DNA of 64,000 nucleotides from a bacterium (lineage in GTDB: Bacteria > Elusimicrobiota > Elusimicrobia > UBA1565 > UBA9628). The notes under the pieces were generated by a model. The model had not been told where the DNA came from, ran no database searches, and saw only the letters and a list, made by a program, of their open reading frames with translations. The stretch is taken from contig JAKAQO010000003.1 of assembly GCA_021822495.1 (NCBI GenBank), positions 19,227 through 83,226 on the forward strand, written 5' to 3'. Positions 26,140 to 34,058 of the stretch are shown in pieces. How positions within the stretch are numbered: position 1 is the first letter of the stretch; every line of letters starts with the position of its first letter. Made by a program: the position numbers and the translations under genes.

Positions 26140-28530
26140 TTAAGACAAGGCCGTCATCCAAACAGTTTTAAATTCCAGATATCTTCGCATCCAGGAGCGA
26201 CCCTGAGCCTGGGAACTGGCCCAATCGGCAGGGTCATGAACCCAGGTCCGCTTCATGTTGCTCGCGGACAATTCCTCGATTTTTTTAGCCAACTCTTGAG
26301 TTCCCGAGAAATCAATCCCCGAAACAGCCCGGTGTTCCGCCAAAATAGGCGAAAGCTCTTCTGATTTCCCCGTGACGATATTGACCACTCCCGCCGGCAT
26401 ATCAGAAGCGTCTAGGACCTCAATTAAAATAGCGGCGGCCAATGGATATTTTTCCGAAGGGACCGCAATCACTGCGTTTCCGAAAGCAATGGCCGGAAAA
26501 ATCTTGGACACAAGAGCTAAAAGAGACGGAGTCTCGGGAGAAACAAGGCCCACAACGCCCATCGGTTCCGGATAGGTAATATTGAAATCGGTCTGCGTGA
26601 CTGGATTGACGTTTCCCGTGTATTTGTCGGTCCAACCGGCATAATAAAGAATGCGGTTGAGACTGAGAGCGACCTCTTTTTGAGCCAAAGACCAATCGCA
26701 GCCGGTTTGAGCCGTCAATATCTGAACCAATTCCGAAGACCGGCTTTGAAAAATCTCAGCCGTGCGGTAGAGAATCTGCCCACGCAAATAGGCCGTTGAT
26801 TTTGCCCAGGCAACTTGAGCCTTTAAAGCCGCTTCGACCGCGTCGCGAATATCTTTTCTCGATCCAAGCGGCACATCCGCCAATAATTTCCCTTCATTGG
26901 AGAAAACTTTATAGTAGCGGCTGGATTCCGAGCGAACCTGTTTTCCCCCGATAAGCATTTTCGGAGTTTTCCAGATGGAAAAGGGGACTGTCCCTTTTTC
27001 CGTTTTCTCTGGGGGATAAACGAGAGAAAAGGGGACAGTCCCCTTTTCTTCGAGATGGACGTATTCCCAGAGCCCCTCGGGGCCGCCTTCCCGGCCAAAA
27101 CCGCTTTCCTTAAAACCGCCAAACTCCGCTGCCGCGTCGAATTTATTGGCGCCGTTTCCCCAAATCGTGCCCGCCTTAACGCCTCGAGCGACTTCAATCA
27201 TTTTCGCGACGTCTTTCGTCCAAACGCTGGCCGCTAAGCCGTAAAAAGTATTGTTGGCCAGTTCTACCGCTTCTTCTTTTGTCCGAAACGTCATCGCGGA
27301 TAAAACCGGGCCAAAAATTTCTTCCCGCGCGATGGTATGAGAAGTCTCAACCTCGGTAAACAAGGTTGGCGGGAAAAAGAAACCGTCTTTCGGGCAAGAG
27401 AAAGGCGACTGATATTTGACCGCGCCTTCTTTTTCTCCAATTTGAACGTAGCGTTCGATGGTTTCAAGTTGTCTCTTGGAATTAATCGCCCCCATATCAA
27501 CATTCTTGTCCAAGGGATCGCCAATGCGAATTTTTCGCATCCGCTCTTTAAGAAGGCGGGTAAACTTGGGAGCGATGCTTTCCTGAAGCAACAGGCGAGA
27601 ACCCGCGCAGCAAACCTGTCCCTGATTAAAGAAGATGCCGTCCACAATGCCTTCGACCGCCTCATAAAGGGGCGCGTCCTCAAAAACAATCGTGGGCGAT
27701 TTTCCGCCCAGTTCCAAGGAAAGTTTCTTTCCACTTCCCGCCGTCATTTTGCGGATGAGTTTTCCAACCTCGGTTGAACCGGTAAAAGCGATTTTATCAA
27801 TCCCGGGATGAGAAACGATCCACTGCCCGGTCTTTCCAAACCCAGTCACGATATTGACCACGCCTTTAGGAATGCCCACTTCCTGGATAATTTCTGCCAA
27901 ATGAAGCGCCGAAAGAGAGGTTGTTTCAGCTGTCTTTAAAACGACCGTATTTCCGGCGGCCAAGGCCGGAGCGATTTTCCAAGCCGCCATGAGAAGCGGA
28001 AAATTCCAGGGGATAATCTGGCCAACGACTCCTAGCGGAGAAACATTCATTCCCGGAAAAGCTTCTTCTAGTTTATCGGCCCAACCGGCGTAATAAAAGA
28101 AATGCCGGGCGGCAAGAGGAATATCAATATCGCGGGTTTCCCGAATCGGCTTTCCGTTGTCTAAAGTCTCGATCACAGCCAGTTCCCGAGCGCGCTCCAA
28201 AATCACCCGAGCAATGGCGTAGATGAGCCGTGCGCGCTCTTGAGACGGAGTTTTAGACCAGTTTTTAAAAGCTTCCTTAGCGGCAGAAACGGCCAGGTCC
28301 ACGTCTTTTTCGCCCGCCTCGGCCACTTTTGCCAAAACACGGCCATTGGCCGGATTAATTGAGTCGAAATATTTCCCAGAAACCGGCGGAACCCATTCTC
28401 CTCCAATAAAGAGTTCGTATTTGGGTTTAATTTTGACATGAGAAATAGATTCCGGCGCCGGGCCGTATTCAGCCCAGGAAACATTGCCGCGTTTTTTTTG
28501 ATTCAAAGGAGCCTTGATTTGTTTAATCAT
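26140..28530 (-). CDS. Two-domain aldehyde dehydrogenase, ALDH16 type
   Basis: 796 residues. The N-terminal domain (about 40-490) is a complete NAD-dependent ALDH: PWNFPLLMAAWKIAPALAAGN, FTGSTEVGK, LELGGKSP with Glu 273 and GQVCCAGSR with catalytic Cys 307. The C-terminal domain (about 530-796) repeats only the NAD-binding half (VSPETPSLLALVSKIFPAIAFGN) and lacks a catalytic Cys, as in the ALDH16 family. Last gene of tpiA-pduL-deoC-ALDH; the likely substrate is the acetaldehyde released by DeoC. The interdomain linker is unusual: it contains two in-frame palindromic repeat copies encoding EKGTVPF twice. Confidence 0.88.
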   Translation of the reverse strand: MIKQIKAPLNQKKRGNVSWAEYGPAPESISHVKIKPKYELFIGGEWVPPVSGKYFDSINPANGRVLAKVAEAGEKDVDLAVSAAKEAFKNWSKTPSQERARLIYAIARVILERARELAVIETLDNGKPIRETRDIDIPLAARHFFYYAGWADKLEEAFPGMNVSPLGVVGQIIPWNFPLLMAAWKIAPALAAGNTVVLKTAETTSLSALHLAEIIQEVGIPKGVVNIVTGFGKTGQWIVSHPGIDKIAFTGSTEVGKLIRKMTAGSGKKLSLELGGKSPTIVFEDAPLYEAVEGIVDGIFFNQGQVCCAGSRLLLQESIAPKFTRLLKERMRKIRIGDPLDKNVDMGAINSKRQLETIERYVQIGEKEGAVKYQSPFSCPKDGFFFPPTLFTEVETSHTIAREEIFGPVLSAMTFRTKEEAVELANNTFYGLAASVWTKDVAKMIEVARGVKAGTIWGNGANKFDAAAEFGGFKESGFGREGGPEGLWEYVHLEEKGTVPFSLVYPPEKTEKGTVPFSIWKTPKMLIGGKQVRSESSRYYKVFSNEGKLLADVPLGSRKDIRDAVEAALKAQVAWAKSTAYLRGQILYRTAEIFQSRSSELVQILTAQTGCDWSLAQKEVALSLNRILYYAGWTDKYTGNVNPVTQTDFNITYPEPMGVVGLVSPETPSLLALVSKIFPAIAFGNAVIAVPSEKYPLAAAILIEVLDASDMPAGVVNIVTGKSEELSPILAEHRAVSGIDFSGTQELAKKIEELSASNMKRTWVHDPADWASSQAQGRSWMRRYLEFKTVWMTALS
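26979..26999. repeat. Palindromic repeat copy 4, in the ALDH16 linker
   Basis: AAAAGGGGACTGTCCCTTTTT (one C shorter on the right arm). In frame within the linker between the two ALDH domains; encodes KGTVPF on the minus strand. Confidence 0.9.
27027..27047. repeat. Palindromic repeat copy 5, in the ALDH16 linker
   Basis: AAAAGGGGACAGTCCCCTTTT, opposite in orientation to copy 4 and 27 bases away. Encodes a second KGTVPF. The pair brackets the PPEKTE linker residues. Confidence 0.9.
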
Positions 28531-28533
28531 GAT

Positions 28534-29475
28534 TCACCCTTTCGGAATATAGTCGTAAGATTCGTATTGGCCGGTGTTAAGATGATGAAGCTGCCGCGCG
28601 ATATCATCAAGTAAAGAGCTTGCGCCAAAGCGGAATAAATCCGGCGTCAGCCAATCATCTCCCACCGTTTCCTTGACCAAGGCCAACCAGTGAAGAGCTT
28701 CTTTCGCCTGCCGAATTCCGCCTGCGGGTTTGTGCCCGATGTGATAGCCAGTCCGGAGATAAAAGTCCTCGATGGCGTTGAGCATGACCAAGCTCACCGG
28801 CAAGGTTGCGGAAACCCCAATTTTTCCGGTTGAGGTCTTGATGAAGTCCGCGCCCGCCTGCATCGCGATTTCACTTGCCGTCCAGACGTTTTGAAGTTCG
28901 CCCAGTTCCCCGGTTTCTAAAATTACCTTAAGATGCGCCTCTCCGCACGCTTCCCGAATCATGGCAATTTCGTCATAAACACGGGAATAATCGCCTCTCA
29001 AAAACGCCCCACGATTAATGACCATGTCGATTTCATCGGCTCCGGAGGCGACCAAGGCTTTTGTCTCCTGAATTTTGAGAGGAAGCGGCACCTGCCCATG
29101 CGGAAAAGCGGTTGAGACCGCGGCGACTTTCACCGCGCTTCCTTCTAAAACTTTTTTCGCTTCGCTGACAAAATTGCCATAGACGCAGACCGCGGCGACT
29201 TGAATTTCAGGCTCATCCGCCAAAGGCCTCAAGGCTTTTTGGCAAAGACGCCTCACGCGATGGGGAGTATCACTGCCTTCCAAAGTAGTCAAGTCGATCA
29301 TGGATACCGCGTGGAGAAGCCAATTTTTTTGATGTTCCTTTTTTGGATTCCTGGTTTTTGTGATTTTGGAAACGCGGTCATAAACGCCGGTCGTATCTAC
29401 CTGCAAGCGGCGCAAAACCTCCAGGTCCAGACGATGAATGGGATTGCGGCGAGTTTTGGTCATGGTCTCAGTCAT
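28534..29475 (-). CDS. deoC: Deoxyribose-phosphate aldolase
   Basis: 313 residues from ATG 29475, one base after the pduL stop, with GAGAA just upstream; the frame is open further back into pduL but those codons are not DeoC-like. Conserved parts: DLTTLEGSDTP (active-site Asp region), VCVYGNFV, LKVILETGELG (catalytic Lys) and DFIKTSTGK, containing the Schiff-base Lys. Splits 2-deoxyribose 5-phosphate into glyceraldehyde 3-phosphate and acetaldehyde. Long class (over 300 residues), as often found beside ALDH genes. Three bases separate it from the ALDH16 gene. Confidence 0.93.
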   Translation of the reverse strand: MTETMTKTRRNPIHRLDLEVLRRLQVDTTGVYDRVSKITKTRNPKKEHQKNWLLHAVSMIDLTTLEGSDTPHRVRRLCQKALRPLADEPEIQVAAVCVYGNFVSEAKKVLEGSAVKVAAVSTAFPHGQVPLPLKIQETKALVASGADEIDMVINRGAFLRGDYSRVYDEIAMIREACGEAHLKVILETGELGELQNVWTASEIAMQAGADFIKTSTGKIGVSATLPVSLVMLNAIEDFYLRTGYHIGHKPAGGIRQAKEALHWLALVKETVGDDWLTPDLFRFGASSLLDDIARQLHHLNTGQYESYDYIPKG

Positions 29476-29476
29476 A

Positions 29477-30079
29477 TTATTTCTCGATATAAACGCTGTC
29501 TCCGGTTTTAACCCAGGCGGCATTGGCCTCATCAGTGTCAATATGAAATTCCAGACTGTAGTCGTTTGAAATCCGGCACAAAACGTTGGTGAAAAAAAGT
29601 TCCCTGGGGCCGCCAATGCCCGCGCGCACGCGGACAATTTCCCCTTCTTTAATTCCTATCGCCTCCGCCTCGGTGGGGCTGAAATGAATATGACGACTGG
29701 CGATAACCAAGCCTTCTTTGACTTCCAAAACTCCCTTAGGTCCTATGATTTTAACCGGGCTTGAGCCTCCCAAGTCTCCGGAACCGCGAACCGGCGGGCG
29801 AAATCCCAACTGGCTGGCATCGGTTTTCGCGATTTCAACCTGGGTCTTTTTCCGGTGCGGAGCGATCAGACGCACGTTTTCGATTTTTCCCTTGGGTCCT
29901 TCCAGGTTTACCGTCTCATAACAAGCCCAAAAACCTGGCTGTTTGACGGAACGAAATTTTCGGGGTTCGGTTCCCGCCCCAAACAGAAAATCCCAATCCG
30001 CCTGGCACAAATGGACATGGCGGTTGGAGACGCCTACCGGAATCGGGGTTTCATAGCGCGACTTTAAAGAATCAGACAT
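29477..30079 (-). CDS. pduL: PduL-like phosphate acyltransferase
   Basis: 200 residues from ATG 30079. Two tandem PduL half-domains with the zinc-binding histidines: SNRHVHLCQADWDFLFG near the N-terminus and ASRHIHFSPTEAEAIGI in the second half, plus VRLIAPHRKKTQVEI. The family interconverts acyl-CoA and acyl-phosphate. There is no N-terminal encapsulation peptide and no microcompartment shell gene in the window, so it is probably a free cytosolic form. Start overlaps the tpiA stop by 8 bases. Confidence 0.9.
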   Translation of the reverse strand: MSDSLKSRYETPIPVGVSNRHVHLCQADWDFLFGAGTEPRKFRSVKQPGFWACYETVNLEGPKGKIENVRLIAPHRKKTQVEIAKTDASQLGFRPPVRGSGDLGGSSPVKIIGPKGVLEVKEGLVIASRHIHFSPTEAEAIGIKEGEIVRVRAGIGGPRELFFTNVLCRISNDYSLEFHIDTDEANAAWVKTGDSVYIEK

Positions 30080-30851
30080 GAATTGCCTTCCTAACAAAAT
30101 TGATAATCCTAACAAAGGATTCGGCCTTGAGGCTATCCCCGCCAACCAAGGCCCCGTCAATATCGGGCTCGGCCATCAAGGCGTCAATATTATCCGCTTT
30201 AACCGAACCCCCGTAAATGATCCGCGTCTTCTGTGAGAAATCGTGCCCAAAAAAACCCGCCAAGCGGTCACGGATAAAATCGTGCATATCCTGAGCTTGA
30301 TCGGGACTTGCCGTTTTCCCGGTCCCAATGGCCCAAACCGGCTCATAGGCAATGATTAAAGAGCTTAGTTGCGCGGCTGAAAAACCGGACAAGGCTCCCG
30401 CGAGTTGCCTTTCCACGACCTCCCGCGCTTTTTGCGCTTGATGTTCTTCCAATGTTTCTCCCACGCATAAAACGGGAATAAGAGCCTCATCCAAAACCGC
30501 CGCGACCTTTTTATGCAAGGAATCATCCGTCTCTCCAAAAAGGCGCCGCCTTTCGCTGTGTCCCAGCAAAACTGCCTGACAGCCGGCGTCTCTAAGTTGG
30601 GAAGCGGAAACTTCTCCGGTAAAAGCCCCGGATTTTTCCCAAAACGCGTTTTGCGCGCCCAGCCAGATAGAACTTGAAGAGACAATGTCTTTCACCGCGC
30701 TCAAAGCAGTGAAAGGAACAAACAAAGCGACATCACAACCGGCATCTTTTTGAATGGAAGATTTAATCTTTTCGGCCAAGGCCCTGGATTCGGAAAGGCC
30801 AAAGTTCATCTTCCAGTTTCCGGCGATCAAGGGCTTTCGATGAGCGTGCAT
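30072..30851 (-). CDS. tpiA: Triosephosphate isomerase
   Basis: 259 residues. Active-site Lys in AGNWKMN, His in LGHSERR and Glu in AYEPVWAIGTG (loop 6), and the phosphate-binding YGGSV. Normal length. It is the first gene of tpiA-pduL-deoC-ALDH16 and would feed the glyceraldehyde 3-phosphate from DeoC into central metabolism. It has its own promoter and no Shine-Dalgarno site. Confidence 0.96.
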   Translation of the reverse strand: MHAHRKPLIAGNWKMNFGLSESRALAEKIKSSIQKDAGCDVALFVPFTALSAVKDIVSSSSIWLGAQNAFWEKSGAFTGEVSASQLRDAGCQAVLLGHSERRRLFGETDDSLHKKVAAVLDEALIPVLCVGETLEEHQAQKAREVVERQLAGALSGFSAAQLSSLIIAYEPVWAIGTGKTASPDQAQDMHDFIRDRLAGFFGHDFSQKTRIIYGGSVKADNIDALMAEPDIDGALVGGDSLKAESFVRIINFVRKAIHV

Positions 30852-30860
30852 TCTAAGCCC

Positions 30861-30889
30861 ATTCTACCGCTTTCCGTCGCCGCCGTCAA
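30861..30889 (-). promoter_or_regulatory. Promoter of the tpiA-pduL-deoC-ALDH16 operon
   Basis: Minus strand TTGACG (30889-30884), 17-base spacer, TAGAAT (30866-30861); the -10 ends 9 bases before the tpiA ATG (nearly leaderless). Confidence 0.7.
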
Positions 30890-30912
30890 TGAAACCCAGC
30901 GCATGAAAGCCC

Positions 30913-30941
30913 TTGACAGCCCTTCTCATTTGCGATACGAT
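30913..30941 (+). promoter_or_regulatory. Promoter of the membrane-anchored acidic protein gene
   Basis: Perfect -35 TTGACA (30913-30918), 17-base spacer, TACGAT (30936-30941), ending 6 bases before ATG 30948. This spacing decides the start and predicts a leaderless mRNA. Confidence 0.72.
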
Positions 30942-30947
30942 TTTCGT

Positions 30948-31850
30948 ATGCTGATTCATCTGCTCAAAGACGTCTGGTTCTATATTTCAGCCGGAGGCTT
31001 TCTCGCAAGCCTCGTTTTATTTGTCTTTCTTTTGGGACAATACCGCCTGGCGGTTGAAGCCGAGGAAGAAAACGCAGAGGAACCCGAAGGACCTTTAGAG
31101 CCTCAAGAAAAATCACAAGAGCCCATCGCTGATCAAACCGAACAATTTAAAATTAAGCCGGAAACCGTGGAGGAAGAACCGGTTCCCGCTTTAATTTCTC
31201 CCGAAGCACACGAGGCATTGGAAGCCCCGCTGACCGCGCCCATTGAAAACAGCGCTCCTGCCGTTGCCAACGAAGAAACGCCTAAAATAAATTTTAAAGA
31301 ACCAGAGCCGCAAGAAACTTTTCATTCAAATGAAGAAATCAAAATTCTGAACGAAGCGCTCAATAAGCTCACGGAACAAATAAATTCCTTGGAAAGAGTT
31401 TTTGTCACGGAATCCCGCAATAATCTCAAAGCGCTTGAAAAAATCTCCGCCCTTCTTAAAGAGCAAACGGAAAAAGTGTCCCAATTCAATGAACGAACAG
31501 CTTTGCCTTTAGCGGTGCAACCAGAAGATATCGTAAAGAAACCACTGGAAACCGAGAAAGAAATTTCCGTCGCTAAAAAAATCAAACTTAAAGCGCCTAA
31601 AGCCGATGCGACCATTGTTCTCAAGCCGGAAGAAATCTCCAAAGAACAAAAAGAAGACTCGGCCTTGACCCCGCAACCCGAGCAATTGGAACTTTCCATC
31701 AAAGAAGCCGTGCCTGAAATAAAAGTCGAACCAGCGGAAGAGCCTGCGGAAAAAAATAAAAGCCCCCTCAAGATCAAAGACCCAAAGGATCTGGACGCCA
31801 TCGACGAGAATACGCTTTCGACTCGGAAAGGCCCCGTCTGGCCCATCTAG
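30948..31850 (+). CDS. Membrane-anchored, acidic coiled-coil protein of unknown function
   Basis: 300 residues: one N-terminal membrane helix (VWFYISAGGFLASLVLFVFLL), then a long Glu/Pro/Lys-rich disordered chain with a central coiled-coil-like segment (LNEALNKLTEQINSLERVF, about 135-180). ATG 30948 is chosen over in-frame upstream starts (frame open to 30750) because it lies 6 bases after a strong promoter. No catalytic motif. Possibly an envelope scaffold or spacer. Followed by the PorV-like gene, whose reading frame overlaps its 3' end. Confidence 0.6.
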   Translation: MLIHLLKDVWFYISAGGFLASLVLFVFLLGQYRLAVEAEEENAEEPEGPLEPQEKSQEPIADQTEQFKIKPETVEEEPVPALISPEAHEALEAPLTAPIENSAPAVANEETPKINFKEPEPQETFHSNEEIKILNEALNKLTEQINSLERVFVTESRNNLKALEKISALLKEQTEKVSQFNERTALPLAVQPEDIVKKPLETEKEISVAKKIKLKAPKADATIVLKPEEISKEQKEDSALTPQPEQLELSIKEAVPEIKVEPAEEPAEKNKSPLKIKDPKDLDAIDENTLSTRKGPVWPI

Positions 31851-32794
31851 TTTTCCTATTGCTGGCCGCGTTTGCGTCCCCTGCCAAAGCCACATTCCTT
31901 TTGCCTTCCAACCCCTTCTCCAGCGGTAGCATTGGAACAACCGGAGCGGAATTTCTCCAAATTCCAACGGGCGCACGAGTTCCCGCCATGGGGGGTGTCG
32001 CGGCGGCTTCTGTTGAGGGCGCTGATGCCCTGTTTTGGAATCCAGCGGGACTCGCTCGGCTTGAGCCAGAGGACCCCTCGGAGATTGATCTCAGTTACAA
32101 CAGCCTTCTTCAAACAACTTATGAGGGCTCCGCCTCATACGCGCTTCCCCTTTCAAATGGAGGAGTTTTGGGAGCGGGGCTTCTTTATTTTTCCCAGGCG
32201 CCTCAAACCGCCTACGACAATACCGGAAACTCAGTCGGCAGTTTTACTCCTTATGACATGGCGATGAATCTTTCCTACGCCCAGCATTGGAAATCGCTTT
32301 TAATCGGCGGAGGAGTCAACGTCATCCGCTCTCAAATCGACACCGCCGAAGCCGCCGATGTCGCGCTTAATCTGGGAGTTCAGGCGCTCCACGTAACTGA
32401 TATTGGAAACCGCCCGGTTGATTTAGGAGCTTCTATTACCAATCTCGGCCCTCCCATCCAGGTTGGAAGCGTCGCCTCTCCCTTGCCGACCGAACTGAGA
32501 GGCGGATTTATCTGGCATTTATCCGAAATTCTTAACGCCGGAATGGACGTCGTCGCCGATTCCAATCAGGCACCGTATTTGAGCGTCGGTTTAGAAAGCG
32601 TTTTTAAATCCGACGATATGAGCGGGGCTCTTCGAGTCGGATACAATCAAAGCTACGCGCGCGGAATTAACGGGCTGAGCGGCATCGCAGGAGGCGGCGG
32701 CCTCGATATCGGAAACTTTCGAATTGACTACGCCTGGGTTCCCTTTGGGCTTTTGGGAGTCACCAACCGCCTCGATATTACGCTGAGGTTTTAA
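31838..32794 (+). CDS. PorV/UPF0164-like outer-membrane barrel protein
   Basis: About 318 residues. The motif GAEFLQIPTGARVPAMGGVAAA followed by ADALFWNPAGLAR is the signature of the PorV/PorQ (UPF0164) family of FadL-like barrels. The signal peptide LVFLLLAAFASPAKA begins upstream of the only TTG (31859), which would cut it in half; no ATG or GTG is present, so CUG 31838, overlapping the preceding stop by 13 bases, is my preferred start. PorV proteins assist type IX secretion in Bacteroidetes, but in other phyla they are of unknown function. Confidence 0.75.
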   Translation: MAHLVFLLLAAFASPAKATFLLPSNPFSSGSIGTTGAEFLQIPTGARVPAMGGVAAASVEGADALFWNPAGLARLEPEDPSEIDLSYNSLLQTTYEGSASYALPLSNGGVLGAGLLYFSQAPQTAYDNTGNSVGSFTPYDMAMNLSYAQHWKSLLIGGGVNVIRSQIDTAEAADVALNLGVQALHVTDIGNRPVDLGASITNLGPPIQVGSVASPLPTELRGGFIWHLSEILNAGMDVVADSNQAPYLSVGLESVFKSDDMSGALRVGYNQSYARGINGLSGIAGGGGLDIGNFRIDYAWVPFGLLGVTNRLDITLRF

Positions 32795-32808
32795 ACGCCG
32801 CGAACCCT

Positions 32809-33603
32809 TTAAGCGAGCTCTTCCTGCGGACCTTGAATATTTTTAATCGCAAGAGCGATATAGACCGAAGTCACCGCTAACGAAATTGGAGCGGCGCCGG
32901 GTAAAGGGCCAGGCATGAAAAGAAAAATTGCCCGCACAATCACCATCAAGGTCTGGGCATAGGCCGCCACATTAAAAAGAGCGTTGTAGGGTAATTGCGC
33001 GTTGAGCAAGGAATTCATCATCATCCCCACGAGCGAATAGAACAAAGAGGCCAGAATTTTCCAGACCACAAACAGGGTGAAAACCAAAACCAAGACGAAG
33101 GGATAAAGAATTTTGTCGAGAAAATGGCGGGAAGCCTCATAGAAATCCTGGTTGATGACCAAGGGCTTACTCATCGGCTTTTGAGACGCGAAATCAAACA
33201 CCCGAAGTTCTCCGGGACGGCGCATGACGTAAAGGGCGTTGGAGGTCACATAGGCCATGACTTTTTGGCTTTCCAGCATCTGCGGAGTCACCGGGTCCAC
33301 CCGCATCGTGTCGATGGTCAAGGCCACATCAGGATCATCGGGATGGCGGAGGGTCAATGGCGCGGTCAAATTAGAAGTCATTTTTCCATTAGAGAGAGTC
33401 AAAACCGGCATGGATTTTTCAAGCCAGAAAAAGGTCTTGTCAATTTCAGGGCCGACCCTCAACTTAAACGCGACCGTCGCGATAAGAGCGAAGGCAAAAG
33501 CGACATAGCACAAATACCCGACCGTGCGCGCCCAAGACTGCTGGGCCACTTTTTTATAAAACTGAATTGAGGTTACGGCGTTGACCGGATCTAATATCAT
33601 CAT
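32809..33603 (-). CDS. DUF1189-like membrane protein
   Basis: 264 residues from ATG 33603. An N-terminal PVNAVTSIQFYKKVAQQSWAR segment is followed by a membrane helix, an extracytoplasmic domain of about 110 residues and then four or five membrane helices, the layout of DUF1189 proteins. Function unknown. The start at residue 4 of the longest frame is set by a promoter whose -10 ends 7 bases upstream. Confidence 0.7.
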   Translation of the reverse strand: MMILDPVNAVTSIQFYKKVAQQSWARTVGYLCYVAFAFALIATVAFKLRVGPEIDKTFFWLEKSMPVLTLSNGKMTSNLTAPLTLRHPDDPDVALTIDTMRVDPVTPQMLESQKVMAYVTSNALYVMRRPGELRVFDFASQKPMSKPLVINQDFYEASRHFLDKILYPFVLVLVFTLFVVWKILASLFYSLVGMMMNSLLNAQLPYNALFNVAAYAQTLMVIVRAIFLFMPGPLPGAAPISLAVTSVYIALAIKNIQGPQEELA

Positions 33604-33610
33604 GAGAAAC

Positions 33611-33639
33611 ATTATGCTATACCCAAAGCCTTAAATCAA
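33611..33639 (-). promoter_or_regulatory. Promoter of the DUF1189-like gene
   Basis: Minus strand TTGATT (33639-33634), 17-base spacer, CATAAT (33616-33611), 7 bases before ATG 33603. It overlaps the 3' end of the GtrA gene. Confidence 0.6.
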
Positions 33640-34058
33640 GTCGTCTTAAAGGAAAACCGGTTGTGAACGACGTAGCTGAGTACAACGGTGATCGGCAATA
33701 AAATAGCTTGAGCCAAAACCGGGCCCAGGGAAGTTTTGTGAACCAACAGAGGCAAGGCGAAAAAATTGAAAACAAAAATAACCCAATAGACTCCGGAAAA
33801 ACGAATGTATTCCCGAAGGTATCCTCCCTTGGTTTTAAAAACGAAATGTTTATAGCCTAAATAGGCGTTGGCAATCCCTAAAAATTGACTGATGAGAAGA
33901 GCGACCAAGTAATGGCGGCGCATCCAATCTCCCAAATGATAGAGAGAGACAAAGCAAAAATACCCGAAAAGAGTGTTCCAAGCCCCGACGAATAAATAAC
34001 GGATTTTTTTCTCGTGGCGACGCGCGAAGTCTTTGGCTTTAACGATTTTCTTTTTCAC
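33636..34058 (-). CDS. GtrA family membrane protein
   Basis: 140 residues, four membrane helices, with RYLFVGAWNTLFGYFCFVSL at the N-terminus and YLGYKHFVF in the middle, typical of GtrA-like flippase-associated proteins involved in cell-surface polysaccharide modification. GTG start at 34058 forms a GTGA overlap with the preceding glycosidase gene, so it is translationally coupled to it. Confidence 0.82.
   Translation of the reverse strand: MKKKIVKAKDFARRHEKKIRYLFVGAWNTLFGYFCFVSLYHLGDWMRRHYLVALLISQFLGIANAYLGYKHFVFKTKGGYLREYIRFSGVYWVIFVFNFFALPLLVHKTSLGPVLAQAILLPITVVLSYVVHNRFSFKTT

Noticed and set aside
29477..30079. PduL plus ALDH as evidence for a bacterial microcompartment
   Set aside because: No shell protein gene and no encapsulation peptide extension is visible anywhere in the 64 kb, and tpiA is part of the operon.
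32795..32808. Terminator between convergent PorV-like and DUF1189 genes
   Set aside because: Only 14 bases separate the genes and no stem with T-run is visible.
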